DNA of 64,000 nucleotides from Spirirestis rafaelensis WJT71-NPBG6 (GTDB lineage Bacteria > Cyanobacteriota > Cyanobacteriia > Cyanobacteriales > Nostocaceae): positions 1-64,000 of the forward strand of contig JAHHID010000019.1 in NCBI GenBank assembly GCA_019359015.1, in the 5' to 3' direction. The notes beneath the pieces were generated by a model, which made no database searches, was not told the origin of the DNA, and worked only from the letters and a program-made list of their open reading frames with translations. This document shows positions 1 through 8,601 of the stretch, one piece after another (the stretch's first letter is position 1; every line of letters begins with the position of its first letter). Position numbers and translations under genes: made by a program.

Positions 1-448
1 GTTTGCCTGCGGGTAATTATAGAGTCACCGTTAATAATCCCTCTGGTTTCACACCAACTCAAACTCAACCGAATGCGATCGCTTTAGCTACTGGTCAAAA
101 TGTTGATACAGTTGATTTTGGCTTCACGCAGCAACAAGGCACACTTGGCGACACTGTTTATAATGATACCAACGGTAACAATACCCAAGACACAGGCGAA
201 GCCGGGATTAACAACGTTACTCTCAACTTAATTGGTGCAGGTCCTGATGGTCAATTTGGTACGCCTGACGATATCACCCGCACCACAACTACCGATAGTA
301 ATGGTAGATACAGTTTTCCTGGTTTGCCTGCGGGTAATTATAGAGTCACCGTTAATAATCCCTCTGGTTTCACACCAACTCAAACTCAACCGAATGCGAT
401 CGCTTTAGCTACTGGTCAAAATGTTGATACAGTTGATTTTGGCTTCAC
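1..448 (+). repeat. Exact 127-bp duplication with 321-bp period in B-repeat gene
   Basis: Bases 1-127 and 322-448 are identical, an offset of exactly 107 codons. The third and fourth B domains downstream are clearly diverged in DNA. The pair therefore looks like a recent duplication or gene-conversion event; the left copy continues outside the window. Confidence 0.9.
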
Positions 449-1613
449 TGGGCAAGGCTCAATTGGCGACACTGTTTTCAATGACACCAACGCCAACGGT
501 GTCCAAGACCAAGGCGAACCGGGAATCGGCGGCGTTACCATCAACCTCACAGATAGTAGCGGTAATGTTGTTACTACTACTAGTAATAGTAGCGGTAATT
601 ACAGTTTTCCCAATCTGACACCAGGCAACTACACAGTATCTATTCCCAACCCTCCTGCCGGCTTTAACCCAACTCTCGTACCGTCATCCATCAGCTTACA
701 ACCCGGTCAAAATTTTGATACGGCTGATTTTGGCTTTACTCAGCAGCCACGCGGCACAATTGGGGATACTGTATTCAGCGATCGCAATGATAACGGTGTC
801 CAAGATCAACGCGAACCGGGAATCAGCGGCGTTAGTGTCAACTTAACTGGGGCAGGACCTGATGGTCAGTTTGGCACAGCCGATGATATCACCCGCCCTG
901 CTATTACCACCGATAGTAATGGTATATACAGATTTATTAATTTACCTGCGGGTAATTACAGAGTCAGCATCAACCCGCCTTCCAACTTACCGCAAGTAAC
1001 GACAACAGGCGGAACGCAACAAGAGCGAAATCTGCAACCAGGTCAAACACTGGATAACGTCGATTTTGGTTTGCGTGGTGGTGCTGTAGGTGCGGCAAAT
1101 ACTGCTCTGCGTTTGGTAAAACGAATTACCAACGTGTTGAGAAATGGTCAGCCCGTCAACGGTATCAATTTCAGCGGCTTTGTCGATGACCCCAGTGATA
1201 ATAACGATAATCTATTACAGCAAGCAGGACGCCCACCTGTCGGCGTTTACCAGATCGAAACACCTTTGCAAAGCGGTGATGAAGTAGAGTACACAATTTA
1301 TTACCTTGCTGAAGGTGATCAAGACTTGCAAAACGTCAGCTTCTGCGATTTAATCCCACCTGAGACAAGCTATAGTTCCGGAGAAATTTCAGTCAATCGA
1401 GCGGGTGCAACTAGTTTGCTAACTAACGCTGAAGATAGCGACCAAGGAACATTTTACACTCCCTTACGAGAGTTACCACCTGAGGCTAATCCTAATCGAT
1501 GTCCGCGGAATCAAACAAATACTAAGGGTGCAGTGATTGTCAATTTGGGCACTATCACTATCACCCCTGATAGGAACTTCGGTTTCTTGCGCTTCCGCGT
1601 CAGAATCGATTAA
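1..1613 (+). CDS. SdrD-type B-repeat surface protein, 5' end outside window
   Basis: The reading frame (codons from base 3) is open to the left edge, so the N-terminus is missing. The visible 536 residues hold one partial and three full Cna_B/SdrD-like B domains. Each starts with G(T/S)(I/L)GDTV(F/Y), has a calcium-loop-like stretch rich in D, N and G followed by GE(P/A)GI, and ends with D-F-G-(F/L). After residue about 365 comes a different domain of about 170 residues resembling DUF11-type modules in cyanobacterial surface proteins, with two cysteines. B domains are known as rigid calcium-binding stalks of exported adhesins. I infer an exported or cell-surface protein; no sorting signal is visible at the C-terminus. 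Domain type is confident, function is not. Confidence 0.8.
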   Translation, partial: LPAGNYRVTVNNPSGFTPTQTQPNAIALATGQNVDTVDFGFTQQQGTLGDTVYNDTNGNNTQDTGEAGINNVTLNLIGAGPDGQFGTPDDITRTTTTDSNGRYSFPGLPAGNYRVTVNNPSGFTPTQTQPNAIALATGQNVDTVDFGFTGQGSIGDTVFNDTNANGVQDQGEPGIGGVTINLTDSSGNVVTTTSNSSGNYSFPNLTPGNYTVSIPNPPAGFNPTLVPSSISLQPGQNFDTADFGFTQQPRGTIGDTVFSDRNDNGVQDQREPGISGVSVNLTGAGPDGQFGTADDITRPAITTDSNGIYRFINLPAGNYRVSINPPSNLPQVTTTGGTQQERNLQPGQTLDNVDFGLRGGAVGAANTALRLVKRITNVLRNGQPVNGINFSGFVDDPSDNNDNLLQQAGRPPVGVYQIETPLQSGDEVEYTIYYLAEGDQDLQNVSFCDLIPPETSYSSGEISVNRAGATSLLTNAEDSDQGTFYTPLRELPPEANPNRCPRNQTNTKGAVIVNLGTITITPDRNFGFLRFRVRID

Positions 1614-1622
1614 AACCTCTTT

Positions 1623-1652
1623 TTAGTTACCAGGCTTATGTCTGGTAACTAA
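1623..1652 (+). terminator. Hairpin terminator after B-repeat gene
   Basis: A perfect 11-bp stem (TTAGTTACCAG paired with CTGGTAACTAA) with an 8-nt loop starts 10 bases after the stop codon and is followed by TTTATG. The position fits an intrinsic terminator, although the T-run is short. Confidence 0.65.
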
Positions 1653-1749
1653 TTTATGTTGGTTCTGTATACGAAAAATTTGACAGTAAATTAGGTATTA
1701 TTATGGAGGTTTTTACCTGCCACCTTAAATACTCAAGCTGCCACTACCA

Positions 1750-2289
1750 ATGCAAAAAATTAAGTTTATTAGCTCAATTATCACCAGCGCAGTGCTATTA
1801 TCTAGTTTCATCATGGGGGGAAATATTGCCCAAGCACAGCAGCGTCCCGTTCCCCTTTTGAGAGCTAAATGTGTGAGCAGTGGACTTGGCACTTACCGCG
1901 AACAAAATCTTGATGTTTCTATAGGCAAAGCAGTTTATACAAGTCAGTTTTATTTAGGAGCAGGCAACCGCTCGGCTTCTTTGACTTGTAAAATTAAGCC
2001 AGATAATCGCCCGGAATCTCCTTTTCAAACTCTCAATATAGGGTTTGGAATACCTGACAATGATACAACAAGTCCAGGTGTTGAAGTTAAAGTTTACTTG
2101 GATGGTAAGCAAGCTGAAACACGGACTGTGATGCCAGCACAGCCTACCTCATTAACACTTGATGTCAGCAATGTTAGCAACGTTGCCATAGAGGCTGTTT
2201 GCTCTCAATCAAATCAATATTGCGATAGAGTTTACTTTTTTGACGCTGCTTTGGAGCGCAAAATAGCATCTCAACAACCGAAAAAGTAA
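1750..2289 (+). CDS. Small secreted protein of unknown function
   Basis: This 179-residue protein starts with a classical signal peptide: K at positions 3 and 5, a hydrophobic core at about 7-24, and a likely cleavage after AQA near residue 30. The mature part contains four cysteines, which could form disulfides in the periplasm or outside the cell. It has no motif I recognise. It sits alone between the terminator of the B-repeat gene and a mobile mini-element, so neighbours give no clue to its job. Export is well supported; function is unknown. Confidence 0.65.
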   Translation: MQKIKFISSIITSAVLLSSFIMGGNIAQAQQRPVPLLRAKCVSSGLGTYREQNLDVSIGKAVYTSQFYLGAGNRSASLTCKIKPDNRPESPFQTLNIGFGIPDNDTTSPGVEVKVYLDGKQAETRTVMPAQPTSLTLDVSNVSNVAIEAVCSQSNQYCDRVYFFDAALERKIASQQPKK

Positions 2290-2430
2290 TTTTTTAATAG
2301 TTATTTGTTACTTGTTATTTGTTAGCGGTTAGTGGCAAGTTGAAGAGGGTAAAAGAGAAAAGCATAATGCCCATTACTCACGTTCCATCCAACAACCAAC
2401 CGCTAACAAATAATAATCAACAATCAATAA

Positions 2431-2609
2431 GTAACAACGGGAGCATCCCAATTTGGCAAAAAGCCCTCAGGCTATAAGCCTGGGGCTATGCTAACAAAGC
2501 CTGCCTTCGCAGGCTCTAAGGACTGATATAGCCTGCGAAGGCAGGCTTTGTTTGTGTAGCGATACCCTTCGAGGGTATTGCCGCAAAATTGGGATGCTCC
2601 CGTAACAAC
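2431..2609. mobile_element. Miniature inverted-repeat element (163 bp) with 8-bp target duplication
   Basis: The element spans 2439-2601. Its ends are perfect 16-bp inverted repeats (GGGAGCATCCCAATTT at the left, its complement at the right). The same 8 bases, GTAACAAC, lie directly outside both ends (2431-2438 and 2602-2609), the hallmark of transposition. Inside is a strong hairpin built from AGCCTGCCTTCGCAGGCT-like arms. There is no ORF, so it must be mobilised by a transposase elsewhere. The flanking DNA also contains imperfect inverted copies of TTATTTGTTAGCGGTT. Confidence 0.85.
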
Positions 2610-2613
2610 TAAC

Positions 2614-4572
2614 TTAAAAACCACTTTCATCAGTTTCCGTTGTATTTTCACTATCTATATTGTCCAACTCTTCAGTATTGGAAATTTGATGTCGCCGATG
2701 ATTTAGATGACGGGATTTACCGATTTTAGGTAATTCCTGTTTTGCTAAATTTTCAGATGCTTGCTTAAACAATGGTTCGATTTTATCTCGCCAATATTGA
2801 ATATTCGGCAACTTTTCTGGATGGTCTTTATAAGCTAAAACTTTATCCCATTGACCATTCTCAAGTGCTTTATTGATTTCATTAGATAAAGCTTCTGCTT
2901 TTGCCCAATCTTGCTGCCATTGGGCGATTGTTCCAGCTGTTTGATTCCAACTAGAAGAAGCATTTGCAGGCAGAGATTTTAAAAGTGCGATCGCTCCTGT
3001 TAAATCTCCATTATCATACTTCTCTCTTGCTTGTTCCACAACCTCAGAACCGTTTTCACTAGAAGTTGATTTATCTGATTTTTCCTCATCAAATGTAAAT
3101 GGTTCAGTAGTAAATGGATTTAGTTTTTCTGGCTTTGGTGATTTTGATTTTTCTAGAGTTGGTGATGAAGTTACAGCCGCTGGTTTTGGTATTGGTTGGG
3201 GAATGGGTCGAGCCGCAATTAAGTTACTATCATTTACTGTCTTAATAGCAATACCTTTGTCTCGTAAACAAGATACCCATTGTTCTGGATTAGCTATTAT
3301 ATCAGAGTGCGCCCAAGCTGACTTTCCTGAATCAAGTTTAACTTGTACCCAACCAAGTTTTGTCCGCTTGCCAGTCACCTCAAAACTGGTGTTATCACTA
3401 AGTGTTTGCACAATATTATCAGAATTAATTGCGCTCGGCTCTGAACGGATATTAGAATTGCCCGTGACAACAGCCTCGCAGATATTTGCTGAAGCTGCGC
3501 CATTATTAGCAAAATTAAAACCGAGATTTTTAGCACTCCCAACCAGATTATTGGCGATCGCAGCCACACCACCTGCCAATAATGCGGCAATCACTAGCGG
3601 CAAGAAGTCGGGTCTGTTAGACTCTTTACGGGCAGGTTTGCCAGCAGGATTTGCTGGCGCAATCGCGATGGTTTGCTGCCGAGACATTTGAGAAGTTGGT
3701 TTGATTGCTTGGTAGCTAGCAGTTTTCGCGTATTCTTGAGGCTTAGAGGGTACAGAAAGCAGTTGCAATGATAGCAGTGCTTGCATGATGCTGTTATAGC
3801 GGTCTTTAAAGTGATAGCGCACCATTTTGCTTAACACTGCCGCCAATTCTGGACTTACAGGTGCTAGATGCTGCCAGATAATCTCGCCTGTATCGGGGTC
3901 TTCTTGAAAATCCATTGGCGCTACTCCCGTCAGCGCTTGAATGGCGATGATACCCAAGGAATAAATATCACTGTTGGGACGGGGTTTGCCTTGTCCTTGT
4001 TCTGTGGGCATATAACCGGGAGTGCCAACAGCTACTGTAGCCGTGGTTTGCCCCGGAAAATTAAGATTGGGAGAGCGAAGTTGTTTAACGGCTCCAAAGT
4101 CTACTAAAACTAATTTATTATCTGAAGTACGACGAATAATATTATCTGGTTTGATATCGCGGTGAATTACGCCTTCGCGGTGAACAAATTCTAAGATGTT
4201 CAGAACTTCTAGCAACATCTGAATGACTTCGCTTTCACTCCAACGCTGATTTGGTACAAGTTCCTCGCTGAGTGTATGTCCTTCAATAAATTCTTGGACT
4301 AAATAGAATTCTTTATTTTCGTCAAAGTAAGCTAAAAGTCTGGGTATTTGGTCATGATTACCCAGTTTTTCTAAAGTTTCTGCTTCTGACTGAAACAGAC
4401 GCTTGGCGGTTTCAAAAATTTTTGGATCTGAGTTTGCCCCTTTGAGGTGCTTGACTACGCAGATGGGGTTGCCCGGTCGCTTGGTATCTTGGGCAATGTA
4501 TGTTTCCCCAAATCCCCCCGTCGCAAGAACTCTAATTACCTGATAACGATGGTCTAACAGCTTGCCGATCAT
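2614..4572 (-). CDS. Membrane-anchored Ser/Thr protein kinase with SH3-like domain
   Basis: The 652-residue protein has a Hanks-type kinase domain at about 8-270: glycine loop ATGGFGETY, catalytic Lys41, HRDIKPDN (137-144) and DFG (158-160). All key residues are present, so it is probably active. A single membrane helix at about 323-343 follows. A bacterial SH3-like module lies at about 364-428 (NIRSEPS...GWVQV), and a charged proline- and serine-rich tail follows it. Pkn2/Spk-like kinases of this layout are common in filamentous cyanobacteria. The SH3 part is expected outside the cytoplasm and may sense wall or ligand. It is transcribed alone, divergent from the gene at 4733. Confidence 0.9.
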   Translation of the reverse strand: MIGKLLDHRYQVIRVLATGGFGETYIAQDTKRPGNPICVVKHLKGANSDPKIFETAKRLFQSEAETLEKLGNHDQIPRLLAYFDENKEFYLVQEFIEGHTLSEELVPNQRWSESEVIQMLLEVLNILEFVHREGVIHRDIKPDNIIRRTSDNKLVLVDFGAVKQLRSPNLNFPGQTTATVAVGTPGYMPTEQGQGKPRPNSDIYSLGIIAIQALTGVAPMDFQEDPDTGEIIWQHLAPVSPELAAVLSKMVRYHFKDRYNSIMQALLSLQLLSVPSKPQEYAKTASYQAIKPTSQMSRQQTIAIAPANPAGKPARKESNRPDFLPLVIAALLAGGVAAIANNLVGSAKNLGFNFANNGAASANICEAVVTGNSNIRSEPSAINSDNIVQTLSDNTSFEVTGKRTKLGWVQVKLDSGKSAWAHSDIIANPEQWVSCLRDKGIAIKTVNDSNLIAARPIPQPIPKPAAVTSSPTLEKSKSPKPEKLNPFTTEPFTFDEEKSDKSTSSENGSEVVEQAREKYDNGDLTGAIALLKSLPANASSSWNQTAGTIAQWQQDWAKAEALSNEINKALENGQWDKVLAYKDHPEKLPNIQYWRDKIEPLFKQASENLAKQELPKIGKSRHLNHRRHQISNTEELDNIDSENTTETDESGF

Positions 4573-4732
4573 ATTCCCTCCCCAGTTTTAACACCCATTT
4601 TCCGGATGGTAATAAATATCTCCAAGTTTTCTTTGATGAAATCCGCTATCTTGAGAAAAGATTTAGGCGGAAAACACAATTTTTTCACAAAAACATTGTT
4701 AATTTTTATTTCAATATTCCTTTGAATTTACC

Positions 4733-5218
4733 ATGCCACCGAAAATAACCAATTCACTGACGTGGCAGCAGGCTGAACTGCTGATGCAACCTGCTTTCAT
4801 TCGCGTCGTTGATAACATTCGCAAGCAACTGGATGCATCTGCTTGGAAGGGAACTTACAAGGATGTATTAGTTTGGGCTGCTGACACAAGTGATGAAACT
4901 AAAGCGATCGTTACCCAACTGTTGCAAGAAATGGAAGGGGCAACACCGGAACAAAGCGATTTAATCAGACAGTCTCTTGCCAATTTACCAACGCCCCATC
5001 CAGGATATCATCTATGTTTGCAGCGTCAAGATCAACATGTGACGGTTGATTTGTGGGAACTCTGTTATCAAGTGTGTTTTCTTGACTACGGGACAGGTGA
5101 TGAAGCGGTAAGTATCGATACTGATTTAATTGATGAAACGGGTGATGTAGATTGGCTGCGCTTGGAAGCGAAGACTAAGGAGTTAGTTGGGCAAGTGTTT
5201 GCGAGTTTACCAGAATAG
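4733..5218 (+). CDS. Conserved hypothetical cyanobacterial protein
   Basis: The 161-residue soluble protein has no signal peptide, membrane segment or recognised motif. It is rich in acidic residues in its C-terminal half. ATG at 4733 is preceded by an AT-rich stretch without a clear Shine-Dalgarno sequence. It is divergent from the kinase gene and is followed by repeat-derived DNA. The composition and clean frame look like a real gene, but I cannot name a function. Confidence 0.6.
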   Translation: MPPKITNSLTWQQAELLMQPAFIRVVDNIRKQLDASAWKGTYKDVLVWAADTSDETKAIVTQLLQEMEGATPEQSDLIRQSLANLPTPHPGYHLCLQRQDQHVTVDLWELCYQVCFLDYGTGDEAVSIDTDLIDETGDVDWLRLEAKTKELVGQVFASLPE

Positions 5219-5227
5219 AAAGGGAAT

Positions 5228-5352
5228 AAGATGCCCACAGGTTAGAAACCTGGGGCTATACGAACGAAGCCTGCCTTTGCAGGCTAAAATGCCCGTAGAA
5301 TAGAATTATGGGGCTATACCAACAGAGCTTACCTGCGTGGGCTAAAAGGCGA
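5228..5352. repeat. Dispersed palindromic repeats of the GGGGCTATACGAAC family
   Basis: Two degenerate tandem units share the pattern GGGGCTATAC(G/C)AAC followed by a short hairpin such as GCCTGCCTTTGCAGGCT. Related units occur at about 2470-2545 (inside the mini-element), 6400-6460, 24665-24712 and 50490-50545. They lie in intergenic DNA and may act as terminators or be remnants of small mobile elements. Confidence 0.7.
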
Positions 5353-5380
5353 TCGCTTTGTGTCTCAGGTAGTAAAGGCT

Positions 5381-6352
5381 TCAGCCTTTAATTTGAGCGG
5401 TAAACCGCTCACTACGAACCAGGACAGTATTTTGCTGCATATACTCATAAAGGCATTTAGCAACATACTCAGCTAATTTGACGGGAACTGCATTACCTAT
5501 CATTTGTTCTAAGTCAGTTTTGGAACTTTCAAAAATAAAATTACGTGGAAATGTTTGTATATAGCTGCGTTCAATAGTAGTTAAAGGTCGTAATTGCGGC
5601 GTAACGGGTGCAGCATCACCAGGATGGATTTTATAATTTTTAGGAATCGGTCTATTAACACCTCTAATTGTCGGACTTGGTTCGTCAATACTAAATATTG
5701 CTCTTCTTTTATAGCTTCTCGGATGTCGATAATAATATTCAATGCCTAAATCGCCCAAGTATTCTCTAATTGTTTTTGATTTTTTATCTAAATTAGCTTC
5801 TAAATAAGATTCTAAAGCTTTATCTTCGCCGCTCAATTCTCCTATACAAAAAAATCGTTTCCGCTTTTGCGGTACACCACATAAGCTAGCATCTAATATC
5901 TTTTCACTTAGTCCGTATCCAGCTTGTTGAAAAACATCTCTAGCTATTTTATATTTGGCGCTCTTAGCTAATCTATCTACATTTTCCATGACAAACCATT
6001 TAGGTTTGACACTAGCGACTATTTCCGCAAATTTTATAGTTAAATCGCCTCTTCCCAAATTTTCATCGCGTTTGCCAGCGCTAGAAAAATCTTGACACGG
6101 TGGACCGCCTATAATTATATCTGGATTTATATTTTTGATAATTTCAAAATTATCTAAAGCGGCAATATCACATAAAATGACATCGTGATGAAAGTTTTTT
6201 TGATAAACTTTGATAGCAGTTTGCCAGTTATCAAAGGCTGCGGCTATTTGAAAACCTGCATTTTGAAATCCGAGAGATAAACCGCCACATCCGGCAAATA
6301 AATCTATTACTTTTAAGGATGAATGCAATTCTAATTTATGATTTTGTTTCAC
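5381..6352 (-). CDS. Orphan C5-cytosine DNA methyltransferase
   Basis: The 323-residue enzyme carries the standard m5C-methylase motifs in order: motif I VIDLFAGCGGLSLGF (15-29, S-adenosylmethionine binding), GGPPCQDFS with catalytic Cys86, ENV (123-125) and QKRKR (162-166). The C-terminal TIRGVNRP...GNAVP closes the family signature. The target domain (about 200-260) resembles, from memory, that of RGCGCY-type enzymes, but I cannot assign a specificity from sequence alone. There is no restriction endonuclease next to it, so it is a solitary methylase. It is bounded on both sides by dispersed palindromic repeats and by the remnant of a dynamin-like gene, which suggests a mobile neighbourhood. 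Confidence 0.92.
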   Translation of the reverse strand: MKQNHKLELHSSLKVIDLFAGCGGLSLGFQNAGFQIAAAFDNWQTAIKVYQKNFHHDVILCDIAALDNFEIIKNINPDIIIGGPPCQDFSSAGKRDENLGRGDLTIKFAEIVASVKPKWFVMENVDRLAKSAKYKIARDVFQQAGYGLSEKILDASLCGVPQKRKRFFCIGELSGEDKALESYLEANLDKKSKTIREYLGDLGIEYYYRHPRSYKRRAIFSIDEPSPTIRGVNRPIPKNYKIHPGDAAPVTPQLRPLTTIERSYIQTFPRNFIFESSKTDLEQMIGNAVPVKLAEYVAKCLYEYMQQNTVLVRSERFTAQIKG

Positions 6353-6503
6353 AATATAGTGTAAAATTACATGTGATAGAAATAGTATTGCATAACTTAT
6401 AAGCCCTCAGAATGGAATTCTGGGGCTACACGAACAAAGCCCACGCAGGTGGGCTAAAAGGAAGCGTTTTTAGCTAGTCTGGGTAGGGGAGTTGTGTAGT
6501 CGG

Positions 6504-7241
6504 CTACTTGATTGTTTGCATTGGCTTCCAACTATACAAGGATGCTTGAATTGTGGTCAAATCATGTAAGTATTCATTTAATTGGGCTTTTTTGTTTTCA
6601 AGCATTTCACGAATGCGATCGCCTTCAGCTTCCTTTGTCTCCCGTTCTCTCAGTATGCGACCAAAATCATCTCGAAACTGTTTAATATAGTCGTTGATTT
6701 GCTGTTCTGCACTTCTAAAATCTTCCTCAACTTGTTTTTCAATGACTCGCTGTATAAGCTGTAGATTTTTTGATATCTGCTCATCTATCTTCTGCTTAAT
6801 CTGTCGTACTGTTTGACGTAAGTCAATTTCGTAAAATTCCTGTTTATCTTGGTATTCAACATCTACATAATATACCTTACTCGATTTACAGCAACTACTT
6901 TCTTTTTTTTGCTCTGTTCGTGTGCGGGTAAATACCTCTTGCTGATATTGAATTTTCGCATCAATTCCTTTAAAGTCAAATTCTGGAAATTGAATAGTGT
7001 TAATATTCAGTTCAACTTGCAAACTTTTTCCAAGATAATCAGACAACTCATTTGATATCGCTTGGATATCATTCTGTATTATTTGCACTAATTCTTCTCG
7101 GATTTTTGTTCCGTCTCTGACCAACATATCTTGAGTGTCTACCCACCAACTCTGAATATGAGGAGCGCAAAAATCATTGATAGTACGGCTGATTTTTTGA
7201 GCTTCTGCTTTAGTCTTTACTCTAGTGATTACACTTGGATG
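6504..7241 (-). pseudogene. C-terminal remnant of a dynamin-like GTPase
   Basis: The frame is open for 245 codons from a TAA at 7242-7244, but the first ATG is at 7127, 38 codons in; no normal start exists at the 5' edge. The protein is almost all charged helix (heptad-like runs at about residues 150-235 of the open frame). It contains an IQSWW stretch, a CCKSS cysteine pair, QINDYIKQF and RERETKEAE. From memory this matches the C-terminal stalk of large cyanobacterial dynamin-family proteins, which normally have a GTPase domain of several hundred residues upstream. No P-loop is present here. I therefore read it as a 5'-truncated gene; a free-standing coiled-coil protein starting at 7127 is the alternative. 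Confidence 0.6.
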
Positions 7242-7358
7242 TTAAAGGCGATGTAGCTGCGAACAGGTTCCGCTTTCTGGAAGGGCGCACTCTATCCTCG
7301 TAACGGCAAAATGATAGAAGATTAAAAAAACCGATTAATCCAAAATCAAAAATGATAA

Positions 7359-7652
7359 ATGAATATTGTTTATTGGCTGCAAGGGGTTGAATTTGAATGG
7401 AACGAAAACAAGGCACAAAGCAACATTGAAAAACATGATGTTACATTTGAAGAAGCCGCAGAAGTTTTTTTTGACCCCTTCTACCAAGTGGGTGATGCTA
7501 CAGCAAATAACGAACAGCGTGATTTCATCATTGGGTATTCTCTTTCCGAACGCTTATTACTTGTAGTTTATGTAGAACGTGTCAAGCGATCGCGCATAAT
7601 TTCTGCCCGTCCAGCTACTCGCATTGAAAGAAAGTTATATGAAGAATCCTGA
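7359..7652 (+). CDS. brnT: BrnT-family ribonuclease toxin
   Basis: The 97-residue protein shows the BrnT pattern: FEWNENKAQSNIEKH near the N-terminus, then FEEAAEVFFDP, a central LLLVVYVER strand, and RIISARPATRIERKLYEE at the end. BrnT is a RelE-fold mRNA-cleaving toxin of type II systems. ATG at 7359 has no obvious Shine-Dalgarno sequence; ribosome access may be weak. The last 14 bases overlap the antitoxin ORF, the usual translational coupling. It appears intact. Confidence 0.88.
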   Translation: MNIVYWLQGVEFEWNENKAQSNIEKHDVTFEEAAEVFFDPFYQVGDATANNEQRDFIIGYSLSERLLLVVYVERVKRSRIISARPATRIERKLYEES

Positions 7653-7932
7653 AGAACTCGAACTAAATCTGCGACCTCGTGCAACAGAAACAGTATCGAT
7701 AAATATACCAACTGATACATTACAATCTCTGAAAAAAGTTGCCGCTAGTCGAGATATGTCTGTTGAAGCTTTACTGAAATTCTACATTGGGCATAATTTG
7801 CGGCAAGATTTAGCTAAATTATTCTCTGACCGTGTAATTGAGTCAACCGCTCAAGTTTTAGCACGGCACATGCAATCAGAAGACGAAATTGCAACGATTA
7901 TTCAAGAAATTCAAACAGAAATAACTCGTTAA
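7639..7932 (+). CDS. brnA: BrnA-type antitoxin
   Basis: This 97-residue protein follows BrnT with a 14-base overlap. I chose ATG at 7639 over the in-frame TTG at 7624 because GAAAG sits just upstream and translation begins with MKNPEELEL. The segment VSINIPTDTLQSLKKVAASRDMS is a ribbon-helix-helix-like DNA-binding core (about 20-45), as in BrnA/CopG antitoxins; the rest is helical. In such modules the antitoxin binds the toxin and represses the shared promoter. Order toxin-antitoxin is typical of brnTA. Confidence 0.78.
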   Translation: MKNPEELELNLRPRATETVSINIPTDTLQSLKKVAASRDMSVEALLKFYIGHNLRQDLAKLFSDRVIESTAQVLARHMQSEDEIATIIQEIQTEITR

Positions 7933-8007
7933 GTAAAATTAAAATATAATGAAAGATTAGAGAAAGTGCGTGATAGTATCAAGCCAAACTGAGCCTGTAG
8001 AGTATAT

Positions 8008-8223
8008 ATGACTGAAATTAACCTTGATGAAATTAAACTTAAAGAACTGCTGAAAACCGCAATTGTTGAAGTACTTAAAGAGCAAAAAGAGGTATTTTCT
8101 GATTTATTGGCAGAAATAATAGAAGATATAGCCTTAGAAAAAGCTATCAAGTAAGGTGAAAAAAATGAACTTGTCAGCCGAGAAGCTATCTTCAAAGTTT
8201 TGGAAAGTAAAAAAGGAACGTAG
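8008..8223 (+). pseudogene. Type II antitoxin with internal stop codon
   Basis: Reading from ATG 8008 gives MTEINLDEIKLKELLKTA and then, at codon 49, an in-frame TAA (8152-8154). The same frame continues for 22 more sense codons, ending ELVSREAIFKVLES, the conserved tail of small antitoxins that pair with RelE-like toxins (typically ...LGKAIxEG...FVSREEIFKIL). The stop therefore replaces one codon of an otherwise recognisable 71-residue protein. It lies directly upstream of the toxin-like frame at 8220 and downstream of the intact BrnTA pair. Confidence 0.65.
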
Positions 8224-8480
8224 AGTTCAGAAAAAGCTTTGAGAAAGATTTAGGCAATATTTTAGACGAAACATTACTTCAAAGAATTAAGGTAGTAATT
8301 GAAGAAGTAGAAAACGCTGAAAATTTAGGTAATGTGAGTAGTATAAAAAAACTAAAAGCTGATGGTGACTATTATCGGATCAGGGTTGGAGATTACAGAA
8401 TTGGTATTAGTGTATCTGAGAGTGTAGTGATTTTTGTCAGAGTATTACACAGAAAAGATGTTTACAGGTACTTTCCGTAA
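8220..8480 (+). pseudogene. RelE/ParE-like toxin lacking a start codon
   Basis: An 86-codon frame reads VEFRKSFEKDLGNI..., with KKLKADGDYYRIRVGDYR and VRVLHRKDVYRYFP, the clear core and C-terminus of RelE/ParE-superfamily toxins. The frame begins after a TAA only four codons upstream of Val and contains no ATG, GTG or TTG at the expected place. The antitoxin frame ends inside its first codons. Together with the nonsense codon in the antitoxin this suggests that the whole module has decayed. A non-standard start cannot be excluded. Confidence 0.7.
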
Positions 8481-8601
8481 ATTGAGCAGTTGATCAAAGC
8501 GATCGCTTAACCACAAAACCAACCGTTAGTTGATAATATTTTCATGCTGTAAGTTGATTTAGACTGGATTTTACAATCTAAAATTAAAAATTGCTATCAC
8601 C

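Noticed and set aside
7929-8195. An 88-codon minus-strand ORF.
   Set aside because: It is the complement of the antitoxin relic and has low-complexity Ser/Phe-rich composition, without ribosome site or motif.
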